From NCBI GenBank assembly GCA_910580195.1, contig CAJTWA010000006.1, positions 51,168 through 115,167 on the forward strand: a stretch of DNA of 64,000 nucleotides, in the 5' to 3' direction. Position 1 is the stretch's first letter, and each line of letters opens with the position of its first letter. The stretch comes from an uncultured Lachnospiraceae bacterium (GTDB lineage Bacteria; Bacillota; Clostridia; Lachnospirales; Lachnospiraceae). The notes beneath the pieces were generated by a model, which was given only the letters and a program-made list of their open reading frames with translations, was not told the DNA's origin and made no database searches. Positions 17,909 to 26,808 of the stretch are shown piece by piece. The translations under genes were made by a program, and so were the position numbers.

Positions 17909-19531
17909 ATGAAAGTATTAGTACTTGGAGGCGTTGCTGCCGGCACGAAAATCGCTGCAAAGCTGATGCGGGAAGACCGTGGGAATGAAGTGGTTGTGAT
18001 TAACAAAGGCGCGAACATTTCTTATGCAGGCTGCGGCCTTCCCTATTACGTAGGCCATGTCATTGAGGACAGGGAGCAGCTGATTGTCAACACGCCGGAG
18101 AAGTATTCCAAGCTGACAGGCGTTACCGTGCTGACGGAAACCGAGGCAGTGAAGGTAGACCCAGAAGCGAAGAAGGTAGTGGCAAAGAATGTTAACACCG
18201 GGGAAGAGCAGGAACACACCTATGACAAGCTGGTGATTTCCGTAGGCGCAAGCCCCATCAAGCCGCCCATTGAAGGGTGTGATTTGGAAAATGTATTTTT
18301 CGTAAGGACCCCAGAAGACGCAATCAAGATCCGCGACATCGTGGATGCAGGGAACATCAAGCGTGCCGTAGTGGTAGGCGCAGGCTATATCGGCTTGGAA
18401 ATCGCTGAGAACCTGAAATTGCAGGGGGTACGCCCTTTCGTATTGGATATGGCAGAGCATGCGCTTCCCGGCTTTGACCCAGAGATGGCAGAGTATGTGG
18501 AAGGCAAGCTGCAAGAAAGCGGGATTCCGGTTGTGACCGGGGTTGCAGTCACTGGCTTAGAAGGGGATGGCAAAGTAGAAAAAGTCATCACCAGCAAGAA
18601 GGCTTACAAGGCGGACTTGGTAGTCTTAAGCGCCGGCATCCGCCCCAATACCGCATTTTTGGACGGGATTGGCCTTGAAATGTTCAAGGGCACTGTCCTT
18701 ACCAATGAAAAGGGGGAAACAAACCTCCCAGACATCTACGCAGCAGGGGACTGCGCAATGGTACATAACGCACTGACCGGGAAAGCAGCTTGGTCGCCCA
18801 TGGGCTCCACTGCAAATATCAGCGGCCGCCTGATTGCCCAGAACATGATGGGCGCAGGGCTGAATTACCGGGGCGCGCTGGGCACGGCAGTATGTAAGCT
18901 GCCGGGGCTTAATGTAGGCAGGACCGGCCTGACAGAAGCGCAGGCAGAGGCAGAAGGCTTCCAGCCAGTCAGCGTTATTACAGTTGTGGATGACAAGGCG
19001 CATTATTATCCGGGCGCAGGCACATTTGTCATTAAAATGATAGCAGATAAAGAAACTTTGCGGCTCTTAGGCGTACAGGTAATCGGCGCAGGGGCAGTCG
19101 ACAAAGTGGTAGACATTGCCGTAACAGGCATTATGCTCAAAGGCACCCTTACGGACCTGGCAGACATGGATTTGGCTTATGCGCCTCCATTCTCCACGGC
19201 AATCCATCCATTTGAGCATACCTTGAACGTGCTGATGAACAAAATCAACGGCAAGTTTGAAACCTTTACCCCGGCAGAATATGCCAAAGGGGCAGCAGAA
19301 GGCTATAAGGTTGTGGACGCATGCCTTGCGCCTTCCATCGAAGGGGCTCCCTATGTGGAACTGACAACCGTAGAAGGGCCTGTGGACGGGCTTGACCCAG
19401 AAGAGAATATCCTTCTGGTATGCAACAAGGGCAAACGGGCATACCTGCTCCAGAACCGCCTGAAATTCTATGGCTATAAGAATACGAAGGTGTTAGAAGG
19501 CGGGATTACCTTTAATGATGTAGAAGCATAA
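17909..19531 (+). CDS. CoA-disulfide/persulfide reductase with C-terminal rhodanese domain
   Basis: FAD- and pyridine-nucleotide-dependent reductase of 540 residues. The N-terminal FAD motif is LVLGGVAAGTKIAAKL; the redox cysteine is Cys42 in SYAGCGLPYYVG, as in CoA-disulfide reductase and NADH-dependent persulfide reductases; the NAD motif is VVVGAGYIGLEIAENL near 155; IYAAGDCAMV binds FAD. The last 45 residues form a rhodanese-like end with active loop CNKGKRA at Cys505, although the preceding rhodanese part is short. CoADR-rhodanese fusions reduce CoA persulfide, polysulfide or elemental sulfur with NADH. GAAGGAGG precedes ATG 17909. It is first in the divergent sulfur operon and may handle sulfane sulfur arising from sulfite reduction. 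Confidence 0.88.
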   Translation: MKVLVLGGVAAGTKIAAKLMREDRGNEVVVINKGANISYAGCGLPYYVGHVIEDREQLIVNTPEKYSKLTGVTVLTETEAVKVDPEAKKVVAKNVNTGEEQEHTYDKLVISVGASPIKPPIEGCDLENVFFVRTPEDAIKIRDIVDAGNIKRAVVVGAGYIGLEIAENLKLQGVRPFVLDMAEHALPGFDPEMAEYVEGKLQESGIPVVTGVAVTGLEGDGKVEKVITSKKAYKADLVVLSAGIRPNTAFLDGIGLEMFKGTVLTNEKGETNLPDIYAAGDCAMVHNALTGKAAWSPMGSTANISGRLIAQNMMGAGLNYRGALGTAVCKLPGLNVGRTGLTEAQAEAEGFQPVSVITVVDDKAHYYPGAGTFVIKMIADKETLRLLGVQVIGAGAVDKVVDIAVTGIMLKGTLTDLADMDLAYAPPFSTAIHPFEHTLNVLMNKINGKFETFTPAEYAKGAAEGYKVVDACLAPSIEGAPYVELTTVEGPVDGLDPEENILLVCNKGKRAYLLQNRLKFYGYKNTKVLEGGITFNDVEA

Positions 19532-19622
19532 ATCATTGGCGCCATCCAGAAATAAGAATAATGGTTGGGTCCTGCGGGGATGGGCAATCCCACCCTAGGG
19601 CAGTTCCCAAAGACGCTTTAGC

Positions 19623-19657
19623 GGCAGGGGACGGTATTCAGGCTGCCGTCCCCTGCC
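19623..19657 (+). ncRNA. Intercistronic 12-bp perfect stem-loop
   Basis: GGCAGGGGACGG (19623-19634) pairs perfectly with CCGTCCCCTGCC (19646-19657) around an 11-nt loop. No T tract follows, so it is not a standard terminator. In the 165-bp gap before the AsrC-like gene it may be an mRNA processing or stabilising element. Confidence 0.45.
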
Positions 19658-19705
19658 CTGCGGGGCCTGCTGTTACATAGAAAAAAGAAAAGGAGATTGA
19701 GGGTT

Positions 19706-20656
19706 ATGGGATGTACAATTAAACCTGACGAAATCAAAAGAGTGAAAGGCCTTGGGTTCCTGAACAACAAAGGGACAGATTTATTCAACGGCCGTGTGAT
19801 TACCGTAAATGGGAAAATCACAGCAGAACAGGCAAAAGTGATTGCAGAAGCAGCAGAAAAATTTGGGAATGGCGACGTGGAATTTACTACACGCCTTACC
19901 GTGGAAGTGCGCGGCATCCATTTTGACAATATTGAGCCTTTCCGTGAGTATATTGCAAAAGCTGGCCTTGAAACCGGCGGCACCGGCTCACTGGTACGCC
20001 CAGTCGTAGCCTGCAAAGGGACGACCTGCCAGTATGGCTTATATGACACCTTTGCGCTGTCTGAGAAAATCCATGAGCGGTTCTACAAAGGCTACCATAC
20101 GGTGAAGCTGCCCCACAAATTTAAAATTGCTACCGGCGGCTGCCCCAACAACTGCGTAAAGCCAGACTTGAACGACTTAGGCATCGTAGGCCAGTTAATC
20201 CCGAACGTGGACGAGGATATGTGCAACGGCTGCAAGAAATGCCAAGTGGAAACTTCCTGCCCAATGAAGGCAGCTAAGGTGGAAGACGGCGAACTTGTGA
20301 TTAACAAGGACGTATGCAACAACTGCGGACGCTGCGTGGAACAGTGCCCATTTGACGTAATCGAAGACGGCACCCCCGGCTTTAAGATGTACATAGGCGG
20401 AAGATGGGGCAAGAAGGTAGCCCACGGGCAGCCGCTGTCCAAGATTTTCACCTCAGAAGAAGAACTTCTGGATACGGTGGAAAAAGCAATCCTGTTATTC
20501 CGTGAACAGGGACAGACAGGGGAACGTTTTGCCGACACCATCGCAAGGATTGGGTTTGAGGAAGTGGAAAAACAGCTTCTGGCAAATGATATTTTAGAAA
20601 GAAAACAGGAAATCCTCGATGCAAAACTGCATTTGGTAGGAGGAGCAACCTGTTAA
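19706..20656 (+). CDS. AsrC-like siroheme sulfite reductase with ferredoxin domain
   Basis: A 316-residue short sulfite reductase. An N-terminal ferredoxin-like half-domain (TTRLTVEVRGIHFDNIEPF) is followed by siroheme/4Fe-4S cysteine pairs Cys103-x4-Cys108 (CKGTTC) and Cys146-x3-Cys150 (CPNNC), then a two-cluster ferredoxin insert (CNGCKKC from Cys173, and CNNCGRCVEQC). This order matches anaerobic sulfite reductase subunit C and related single-chain enzymes. AGGAG at 19691 is 10 bp before ATG 19706; a TTG nine bases earlier is unlikely. AsrA and AsrB partners are absent here, so electrons may come from ferredoxin or the upstream flavoenzyme. It reduces sulfite to sulfide and shares siroheme with the other reductase. 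Confidence 0.88.
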   Translation: MGCTIKPDEIKRVKGLGFLNNKGTDLFNGRVITVNGKITAEQAKVIAEAAEKFGNGDVEFTTRLTVEVRGIHFDNIEPFREYIAKAGLETGGTGSLVRPVVACKGTTCQYGLYDTFALSEKIHERFYKGYHTVKLPHKFKIATGGCPNNCVKPDLNDLGIVGQLIPNVDEDMCNGCKKCQVETSCPMKAAKVEDGELVINKDVCNNCGRCVEQCPFDVIEDGTPGFKMYIGGRWGKKVAHGQPLSKIFTSEEELLDTVEKAILLFREQGQTGERFADTIARIGFEEVEKQLLANDILERKQEILDAKLHLVGGATC

Positions 20657-20675
20657 TTCGGGAGGAGTTTTGGAA

Positions 20676-21725
20676 ATGGGTTCAAAGAAAAAATTCGGCG
20701 CGATTGTATTGTGCTTGGTGATTGGATATCTGGCAACAAAATCTACAGATTTGCAGTCTTCCATGTTCGGGCGCGTGGTTATGGGCGGGCCAATGGTTGC
20801 GCTGTTAGTTTCAATGATTATCTGCAACATTATGCCCAGCGTGGATAAGGACTTTAAAGAAGGGACCACCTACTGCAGCAAGCAGTTCTTAAACTGGGGC
20901 ATTATCCTCACCGGTGGTACCTTAAGCTTTGCTGACATTATGGGGACTGGCGTAAGGGCGCTGCCTTTAATCCTGTTCAACATCTGCCTGTCATTTGCAG
21001 TAGCAATGCTGGTAGGCAGGAAAATCGGGGTTACCAAAAATACTTCCGTCTTGGTAGGCGGCGGTACCTGTATCTGCGGCGGTACGGCAATCGCAACCTT
21101 GAGCCGTATTATCAAGGCAACGGATGCAGAAATTGCATTTGGTATGGCAGCAATCTTCCTGTTTGATACCATTTCAGCATTCTCTTATCCCTACATTGCA
21201 CCGGCAATCGGGTTTACCGAGAACCAGTTTGCTTTTGTAGCAGGTACGGCAATCAACGACACCTCCTCCGTGGCAGGCGCGCAGGCAACTTACCAAGCCA
21301 TGATTGCCAACCCGGAATTCAGCGGCGCTTTGAATGTAAAGCTAGTACGTACCACCATGCTGATTTTCGTGGCAATTGTCTGGACCGTGCTGATGGCAAA
21401 GGATGCGAAGAAGAACGGCGAAGCAGGCAGCAACGATAGCATTTTGGCAGTTGTACAGAAAACCTTCCCAATGTTCATCCTCTGGTTTGTCGTTATGGCA
21501 GGCCTGAACACCTATGGCGCATTTAGCGAGGTAGGGAGCGGCTTGCTGAAGGTAGCAAGCAAATTCCTCTTTGCATCGGCGCTGGCGGGCGTTGGGTTTA
21601 AGATTAAATTTAAGGACGTATTCTCCAAGGGATTAAAACCCATTGCACTGGGCGGCATTACTTGGGCATGCGTGGCAGCTTCTTCCTATATCTTTGCATT
21701 CTTGTTTGCAGGGTATATTGGATAG
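20676..21725 (+). CDS. YeiH/UPF0324-family membrane transporter
   Basis: An integral membrane protein of 349 residues with about ten hydrophobic helices (AIVLCLVIGYL, MVALLVSMIICNIM, LPLILFNICLSFAVAML, IFLFDTISAFSYPYIAPAIG, LFASALAGVGF, WACVAASSYIFAFLFAGYIG). The Gly-rich signatures GGGTCICGGTAIATLSRII and AGTAINDTSSVAGA are family hallmarks. In enterobacteria YeiH lies beside a LysR-type regulator (YeiE) linked to sulfite stress, and the linkage is repeated here. It probably moves sulfite, sulfate or a sulfonate; direction and substrate are inferred. GGAGGAG at 20661 is 8 bp from ATG 20676. A strong terminator follows. Confidence 0.88.
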   Translation: MGSKKKFGAIVLCLVIGYLATKSTDLQSSMFGRVVMGGPMVALLVSMIICNIMPSVDKDFKEGTTYCSKQFLNWGIILTGGTLSFADIMGTGVRALPLILFNICLSFAVAMLVGRKIGVTKNTSVLVGGGTCICGGTAIATLSRIIKATDAEIAFGMAAIFLFDTISAFSYPYIAPAIGFTENQFAFVAGTAINDTSSVAGAQATYQAMIANPEFSGALNVKLVRTTMLIFVAIVWTVLMAKDAKKNGEAGSNDSILAVVQKTFPMFILWFVVMAGLNTYGAFSEVGSGLLKVASKFLFASALAGVGFKIKFKDVFSKGLKPIALGGITWACVAASSYIFAFLFAGYIG

Positions 21726-21772
21726 CTTGCCTGAAAATAAAAAATATGTTATTATGCTGAATAAGCATAAGC

Positions 21773-21808
21773 GGGGGCTGCCGGATGTGCAGCCCCCTGT
21801 TGTTTTTT
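21773..21808 (+). terminator. Intrinsic terminator of the sulfur operon
   Basis: GGGGGCTGC (21773-21781) pairs with GCAGCCCCC (21789-21797), followed by TGTTGTTTTTT. A smaller hairpin (TTATGCT/AGCATAA, 21752-21770) precedes it. Confidence 0.9.
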
Positions 21809-21856
21809 CATGGGTTTGATACCCCGTTGCTTGCAGCGGGGTGGTTCGTTTTTTGA
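21808..21856. repeat. Dispersed 29-bp repeat with ACCCCG/CGGGGT hairpin, copy 1
   Basis: The 29 bases 21808-21836 recur exactly at 44258-44286. Here ACCCCG pairs with CGGGGT around a 10-base loop and is followed by GGTTCGTTTTTT, giving a second terminator-like structure directly before hemA. At the other copy the sequence diverges after the 29 bases. Confidence 0.7.
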
Positions 21857-21880
21857 TACTTTTTGAGGAGATACAGCAAG

Positions 21881-23107
21881 ATGCAATTTGGTTTTTTAGG
21901 GATAAATTATAAAAATGCCAGCCTTGCCATCCGGGATAAGACCTCCTTCACCGACGCCATGAAGCTAGAATTTTTCCAACGGGCAGAGCAGGCGGGGGTC
22001 GACCAGTCCATGGTGCTGTCCACCTGCAACCGCAGCGAGGTTTACTATCTGTTTGAAAATGAGCTGCAGCAGGGGCAGGTCCAGCAGATTTATGAAGCGA
22101 TGTTCCCAGACGTGGAATTAGGGGAATATTTGGTAAGGCTGTCCGGGAAAGAGGCAATGGGCTACCTCTTCCGCATTGCCGCAGGGATGGAATCCCTAGT
22201 GCTGGGGGAGGACCAAATCCTTGGGCAGGTCAAGGAGGCCTTAGACTATTCCAGGACTATGGGATACAGCGGGAAGGAACTGAATAAAGTGGTGCGGGAC
22301 GCCATTACCTGTGCAAAGCAGATAAAGACAGAATGGAAAGTCAGTGAAAAGCCCCTGTCAGTCAGCTATATCGGCGTAAGGAAATTGGCAGAATCATATG
22401 GCATTTCCGGGAAAAAAATTCTGGTTATCGGCAGCGGGAAGACGGCCTGCCTTGCCTTGCGCTATTTATACGAATACGAAGGCATCCATGTGATGGCATG
22501 CAGCAGGACCTATGCCCATGCCAAAAGGCTCCGGGAAGAATTCCCAGAGCTTGAAGCCATCCCCTATGAGGAATGGCGCAGCGCAATTGGGCAGTGCGAT
22601 ATTGTGGTAAGCGCAACGTCTTCCCCCCATCTGGTGGTGCGGCGGGAGGATTTTACCCCCAGGGCTCCCATAGCGTTCCTTGACTTGGCAGCCCCAAGGG
22701 ATATTGACACGGATTTTGCCAAGGATGGGCAGGTAACGCTGATTAATCTGGATACCTTGCAGGAGATTGCGGCCAAGAACCAGAAGGAACGGGAAAGCCT
22801 GCTTGCAGAAAGCGGAAAGCTGGTGGAAGGGAAATTGCAGGAAACCGCGGAGTGGTTTTTCCAGAGCCGCATGGATTCCACCATAGAATCCCTCCAGCAG
22901 CGGTGCAGCGAGATTGTGGCGGACGGCTATGGGTACCTGAACCGGAAAATGGAGCTGTCCCCAAGGGAGCAGAAGCTTTTGAAAAAAGTGCTCAACGCCT
23001 CCCTCCAGCGGCTGCTGCGGGAGCCCATCCGGGAACTGAAAAAATTGGATTCAGAAGAAAAGCAGGAGGAATATAAGAAGCTGGTAGGCCAGCTTTTCCA
23101 GATATAA
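21881..23107 (+). CDS. hemA: Glutamyl-tRNA reductase
   Basis: First committed step of the C5 tetrapyrrole pathway: NADPH reduction of glutamyl-tRNA to glutamate-1-semialdehyde. The 408-residue protein has the catalytic Cys49 in LSTCNRSEVY, the substrate-domain segment GMESLVLGEDQILGQVKEA, the NADPH motif ILVIGSGKTACLALRYL and the C-terminal dimerisation helices. GAGGAG at 21865-21870 is 10 bp before ATG 21881. The gene after it encodes HemC-CobA-HemD, so the pair makes uroporphyrinogen III and precorrin-2. hemL, hemB and a precorrin-2 dehydrogenase/ferrochelatase are not in this window and must lie elsewhere if the pathway is complete. Confidence 0.96.
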   Translation: MQFGFLGINYKNASLAIRDKTSFTDAMKLEFFQRAEQAGVDQSMVLSTCNRSEVYYLFENELQQGQVQQIYEAMFPDVELGEYLVRLSGKEAMGYLFRIAAGMESLVLGEDQILGQVKEALDYSRTMGYSGKELNKVVRDAITCAKQIKTEWKVSEKPLSVSYIGVRKLAESYGISGKKILVIGSGKTACLALRYLYEYEGIHVMACSRTYAHAKRLREEFPELEAIPYEEWRSAIGQCDIVVSATSSPHLVVRREDFTPRAPIAFLDLAAPRDIDTDFAKDGQVTLINLDTLQEIAAKNQKERESLLAESGKLVEGKLQETAEWFFQSRMDSTIESLQQRCSEIVADGYGYLNRKMELSPREQKLLKKVLNASLQRLLREPIRELKKLDSEEKQEEYKKLVGQLFQI

Positions 23108-23157
23108 GCAGAGATGCATAAGAGCGGAGATGCATAAGAGCAGAGATACATAATAGC
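23108..23157 (+). repeat. Short tandem repeat, three 17-bp units
   Basis: Three diverging copies of GCAGAGATGCATAAGAG follow the hemA stop codon, in the 153-bp gap before the HemC fusion. No gene or clear promoter is seen in it. Confidence 0.7.
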
Positions 23158-23260
23158 AATGAATGGGAAAAGGGCAAAAAAGCGGTAAAAGAAATCCATG
23201 CCGCAACGTATGGGAGGGATTTCCATGTGCTGCCTGTGCCCAGAAAGGAATGGGGAAATC

Positions 23261-25837
23261 ATGAAGTATATCATTGGCACAAGGGGTTCCAAGCTGGCGC
23301 TCACACAGGCAGAAACCGTATGCAGCAAACTGGCGGAAACCTATCCAGAGCATGAATTTGAAATTCAGGTGGTTAAGACAACCGGGGACTTGGTTTTGGA
23401 TAAGCCCCTCCATGAAATTGGGGACAAGGGCGTCTTTGTAAAGGAAATTGAGGAAAAACTCCTTTCCGGGGAACTGCACATTGGCGTACATAGCATGAAG
23501 GACATGCCAGCATCCCCCGCCCCCGGCCTGATGTTTGCAAGGCCGTGGAAACGGGAAGACCCAAGGGACGTGCTGATTTTGCGGGAAAAACACTCCTTAG
23601 AGGAGCTGCCAGAAGGCGCCGTCATCGGGACGGGCAGCAAGCGCAGGGAATTCCAGTTAAAGCGGCTGCGGCCGGATTTGCAGGTGGTAGGCATCCGGGG
23701 GAACGTGGATACCCGCCTCCGGAAAATGGAGGTGGAAAAACTGGACGGCGTCCTTTTAGCTGCCGCCGCACTCCGCCGCCTGTCCATGCAGGATAAAATC
23801 ACCCAGTATTTAGAGCCGGAAGAGATAATCCCCGCCCCCGCCCAAGGAATCCTTGCCTTGGAAATCCGGGAAGGGGAACCCGCCCTGCAATCCATGCTGG
23901 ACGCCTTAAGCGATGAGGAAACAGCCCTTGCAGCAGAAGGGGAGCGCAGCTTCTTACAGCAGATGGGAGGAAGCTGCCACGTCCCGGTGGGGGCGCTGCT
24001 CCAGAAAGAAGCAGACGGCACCTATAAGTTTATGGCGATGTTCGGGAATGAAACAGGGACAAAACAGGCCTATGTAACAGTATCCAGCAAGGGTTCCGCA
24101 GGGCATGGCCCAGAGGGAAAACAAGCCTGTACCACAGAGCCTAGCAACGGTTTGGCGGGGCATGGGGAACAGGAAAAACAGGCCTGTACCACAGAGCCTG
24201 GCAACAGTTTGGCGGGGCATGGGGAGCGGGGGAAACAAGACTGTGCCGCAGCATCTGGCGTAAGCCCCACAGAGCTTGCAAAGCAGGCCGCGAAAGAAAT
24301 ACGCCAAAAGATGGCCGGGACAGTCACCTTGGTTGGGGCAGGGCCTGGGGACCCGGGGCTCATTACCGTAAAAGGGCTGCGGGAACTGCGGGAGGCAGGC
24401 TGCATTGTATACGACAGGCTGGCCGCACCGGAATTTTTGGAGGTAGCAAAGCCCGGCTGTGAAAAGATTTACGTCGGGAAAGCCAGCAGCAGCCACACCA
24501 TGAAGCAGGAGGAAATCAACCGGCTTTTGGTGCAAAAAAGCATGGAATATGAAAAGGTAGTCCGCTTAAAGGGCGGGGACGTCTATGTATTTGGCCGGGG
24601 CGGCGAAGAAGGGCTGTACCTTAAAGAGCATGGGGTGCCAGTCCAAGTAGTCCCGGGCATTACCTCTAGTATTGCAGGGCCGGCCTATGCAGGGATTCCC
24701 ATTACCCACCGCGGGAAGGCGTTAGGGTTCCATGTGGTGACTGCCCACGACCAGAATGACGCCCTTTCCGACATCAATTTTAAGGCCATGGCAGAAAGCA
24801 GGGAAACCTGCGTATTCCTGATGGGCTTAAGCAAAGTAGGGGAAATTGCGGAAAAACTGATGGAGGCAGGGATGCCGGAAAGCACTGGGGCCGCCGTAAT
24901 TTCCAAAGCCACAACCCCAAGCCAGAAAACATGCGTTTCCGATTTGGCGCATATTGCAGGGGAAGTGGAACGGGCAGGGCTTTGTTCCCCGGCATTGATT
25001 GTAGCAGGGGAAGTGGTTTCCCTGCGGGAAAGCCTGAATTTCTTTGAAAGCCGCCCCCTGTTCGGGAAACGGTACCTGCTCCCCAAAATAGGGGCAAAGC
25101 CTACAAAGCTCAAAGAACTGCTGCAAAAGGAGGGGGCAGCTGTAGATGAAATCCAAGTAGGGGCCATTGAGCGGGTAAAAAGGAGGTTTTACCGAGATGG
25201 GTTTCCAAGAAGCTCCCTTTTGGGCGAAGAGGAAAAAAACATGGAGGAATTCCCAGCAGAGAATCTGGCCGAGGCAGACTGGCTCGTATTTACCAGCACG
25301 AACGGCGTGGATGCATTTTTTGCAAATTTCTTCGAAAGCAGGATGGATATGAGGAGCCTCGCAGACTGCAAGGTAGCGGCGATTGGGGAAAAAACAGAAG
25401 GAGCCTTGGAGTTCTTTGGCATTTATCCAGATGCAGTCCCGCATGAATATAACAGCGATTCCCTAGTAAAAATGATGCAGGAAATTACCTTTCCCGGCGA
25501 TGTGGTCTGGTACCTGAAAGGGGGCAATGCAGACAGCCGCCTAAAAGAGGCGTTGGAGGGGCATTGTAGCTGCAAGGAACTGGTAGTATATGAAAACCGC
25601 CCGGTGGCATTTGGGACAGAAGGGCTTGCCCCCATTGGGGACTATGACGGCGTGATTTTTACCTGCGCATCTTCGGCAGAAAGGCTTGCCGAAGCCGTGG
25701 GCACGGACTGGGGTCCCTGCAAGGCTTACAGCATTGGCCCAAAGACTACCGTATGCTTGGAAAGGCTTGGCGTGGCGAAAATCATTGAGGCGGATAAGTC
25801 TACATATGAAGGGCTGGCGCATTGCATTTGCAGATAG
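23261..25837 (+). CDS. HemC-CobA-HemD triple fusion (porphobilinogen deaminase, SUMT, uroporphyrinogen-III synthase)
   Basis: One 858-residue protein covers porphobilinogen to precorrin-2. HemC spans about 1-285: IIGTRGSKLALTQ, GVFVKEIE, HSMKDMP, and the dipyrromethane cofactor Cys239 in GGSCHVPVGA. A linker of about 275-345 carries tandem 19-residue repeats (KQACTTEP...LAGHG). CobA spans about 352-595: GAGPGDPGLITVKGL, YDRLAAPEFL, GGDVYVFGRGGEE, PGITSSIAGPAYAGIP. HemD spans about 605-858: VFTSTNGVDAFF, KVAAIGEKT, VIFTCASSAERL. CobA-HemD fusions are known in clostridia; adding HemC on the same chain is less usual. ATG 23261 begins at the conserved HemC N-terminus; the frame from 23198 is unsupported. 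It feeds siroheme to the nearby reductases and possibly cobamide synthesis. Confidence 0.93.
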   Translation: MKYIIGTRGSKLALTQAETVCSKLAETYPEHEFEIQVVKTTGDLVLDKPLHEIGDKGVFVKEIEEKLLSGELHIGVHSMKDMPASPAPGLMFARPWKREDPRDVLILREKHSLEELPEGAVIGTGSKRREFQLKRLRPDLQVVGIRGNVDTRLRKMEVEKLDGVLLAAAALRRLSMQDKITQYLEPEEIIPAPAQGILALEIREGEPALQSMLDALSDEETALAAEGERSFLQQMGGSCHVPVGALLQKEADGTYKFMAMFGNETGTKQAYVTVSSKGSAGHGPEGKQACTTEPSNGLAGHGEQEKQACTTEPGNSLAGHGERGKQDCAAASGVSPTELAKQAAKEIRQKMAGTVTLVGAGPGDPGLITVKGLRELREAGCIVYDRLAAPEFLEVAKPGCEKIYVGKASSSHTMKQEEINRLLVQKSMEYEKVVRLKGGDVYVFGRGGEEGLYLKEHGVPVQVVPGITSSIAGPAYAGIPITHRGKALGFHVVTAHDQNDALSDINFKAMAESRETCVFLMGLSKVGEIAEKLMEAGMPESTGAAVISKATTPSQKTCVSDLAHIAGEVERAGLCSPALIVAGEVVSLRESLNFFESRPLFGKRYLLPKIGAKPTKLKELLQKEGAAVDEIQVGAIERVKRRFYRDGFPRSSLLGEEEKNMEEFPAENLAEADWLVFTSTNGVDAFFANFFESRMDMRSLADCKVAAIGEKTEGALEFFGIYPDAVPHEYNSDSLVKMMQEITFPGDVVWYLKGGNADSRLKEALEGHCSCKELVVYENRPVAFGTEGLAPIGDYDGVIFTCASSAERLAEAVGTDWGPCKAYSIGPKTTVCLERLGVAKIIEADKSTYEGLAHCICR
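24067..24250 (+). repeat. In-frame 57-bp tandem repeat in the HemC-CobA linker
   Basis: About three 57-bp units (19 residues each) lie between the HemC and CobA domains. Two units share GCCTGTACCACAGAGCCT, starting at 24126 and 24183, so the period is 57. The frame is preserved, so copy number should change only linker length. Confidence 0.85.
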
Positions 25838-25920
25838 GCGCTGCCATATGCGGGAATTATGGAAGCCGCGGTAAGTTCATGAATGGGAGCTTGGCGCATT
25901 GCATTTGCAGATAGGCGCTG
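25815..25920 (+). repeat. Stop-codon-spanning duplication of the hemD 3' end
   Basis: The 29 bases at 25815-25843, including the TAG stop of the HemC-CobA-HemD gene, are repeated exactly at 25892-25920, 77 bp later, with diverged sequence between. Confidence 0.8.
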
Positions 25921-26003
25921 TAATATATGGAAATTGCTGAAATTGCTGGGCAGTTTTGGAACAGCGGCCACAAAAATTAAAAATAAAAAGAGGAAAAGAT
26001 TAT

Positions 26004-26795
26004 ATGAGGAAAGCACTATTTTTTGACATTGACGGAACCATTTGGGACAAGGAGAACCGCATCCCGGACAGCACAAGGGAAGCGTTCCGGCTGCTGAAGG
26101 GGCAGGGGCATTGCCTCTTCCTCTGCAGCGGCAGGACAAGGGTTTTTATTCCGGACGCTAAGCTGATGCCCTTGGGGTTTGACGGGGTGCTGGCAGGCTG
26201 CGGGACATACGGGGAGTTTCAGGGGGAAGAAAAATTTTATTACAGGATTCCTTTGGAGGACATCCGGCGCACCAATGACATCTTGCGGGAAATGGGGGCG
26301 GCTTATGTGTTTGAAGGCCGGCACATGCTCTATATGGACGAGGAGCGGTTCCCGGAAGGCTCCATGTTCCCAAAAGTGCTGAATGAGCGTTTAGGGGAAA
26401 AAGTAGTGCGGGTAACTGGAAATGAAGGCAGTTTGGAAGTGAGCAAGTTCTGCGTAAATTACATGGACGCGCAGGAACGCCAGAAGGCCTTGGAGGAAGA
26501 AATTGGAAAAAGTTTTACTATTATCCACCGGGAGGGGGATTTTATGGAAATCGTGCCCAAAGGCTTCAGTAAAGCCACCGGGATCCAGAAAATTTGCGGA
26601 ATCCTAGGGGTAGCCCATGAAGATACTTATTCCTTCGGGGACAGCACCAACGACTTGGATATGCTGTCCTACACCGCCCATTCCGTTGCTATGGGGGATG
26701 GGGCGCAGGAGGCTAAGGACGCGGCGGAATATGTGACCACAGGCCTTTGGGAAGATGGGATTCTTAACGGGTGTAAGCATTATGGGCTGATCTAG
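26004..26795 (+). CDS. HAD-superfamily Cof-type phosphatase
   Basis: A 263-residue HAD subfamily IIB hydrolase that probably dephosphorylates sugar phosphates or related small metabolites. Motif I is FFDIDGTIWD at residues 6-15, motif II is FLCSGRT, motif III Lys is in MEIVPKGFSKATGI, and motif IV is SFGDSTNDLDML. The C2B cap lies between motifs II and III. ATG 26004 follows AAAGAGGAAAAG; the frame from 25956 is an unsupported extension. Thirteen bases separate it from the response regulator, so the three genes could be cotranscribed, though no functional link is evident. Confidence 0.9.
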   Translation: MRKALFFDIDGTIWDKENRIPDSTREAFRLLKGQGHCLFLCSGRTRVFIPDAKLMPLGFDGVLAGCGTYGEFQGEEKFYYRIPLEDIRRTNDILREMGAAYVFEGRHMLYMDEERFPEGSMFPKVLNERLGEKVVRVTGNEGSLEVSKFCVNYMDAQERQKALEEEIGKSFTIIHREGDFMEIVPKGFSKATGIQKICGILGVAHEDTYSFGDSTNDLDMLSYTAHSVAMGDGAQEAKDAAEYVTTGLWEDGILNGCKHYGLI

Positions 26796-26808
26796 GGGAG
26801 GCGCCATT

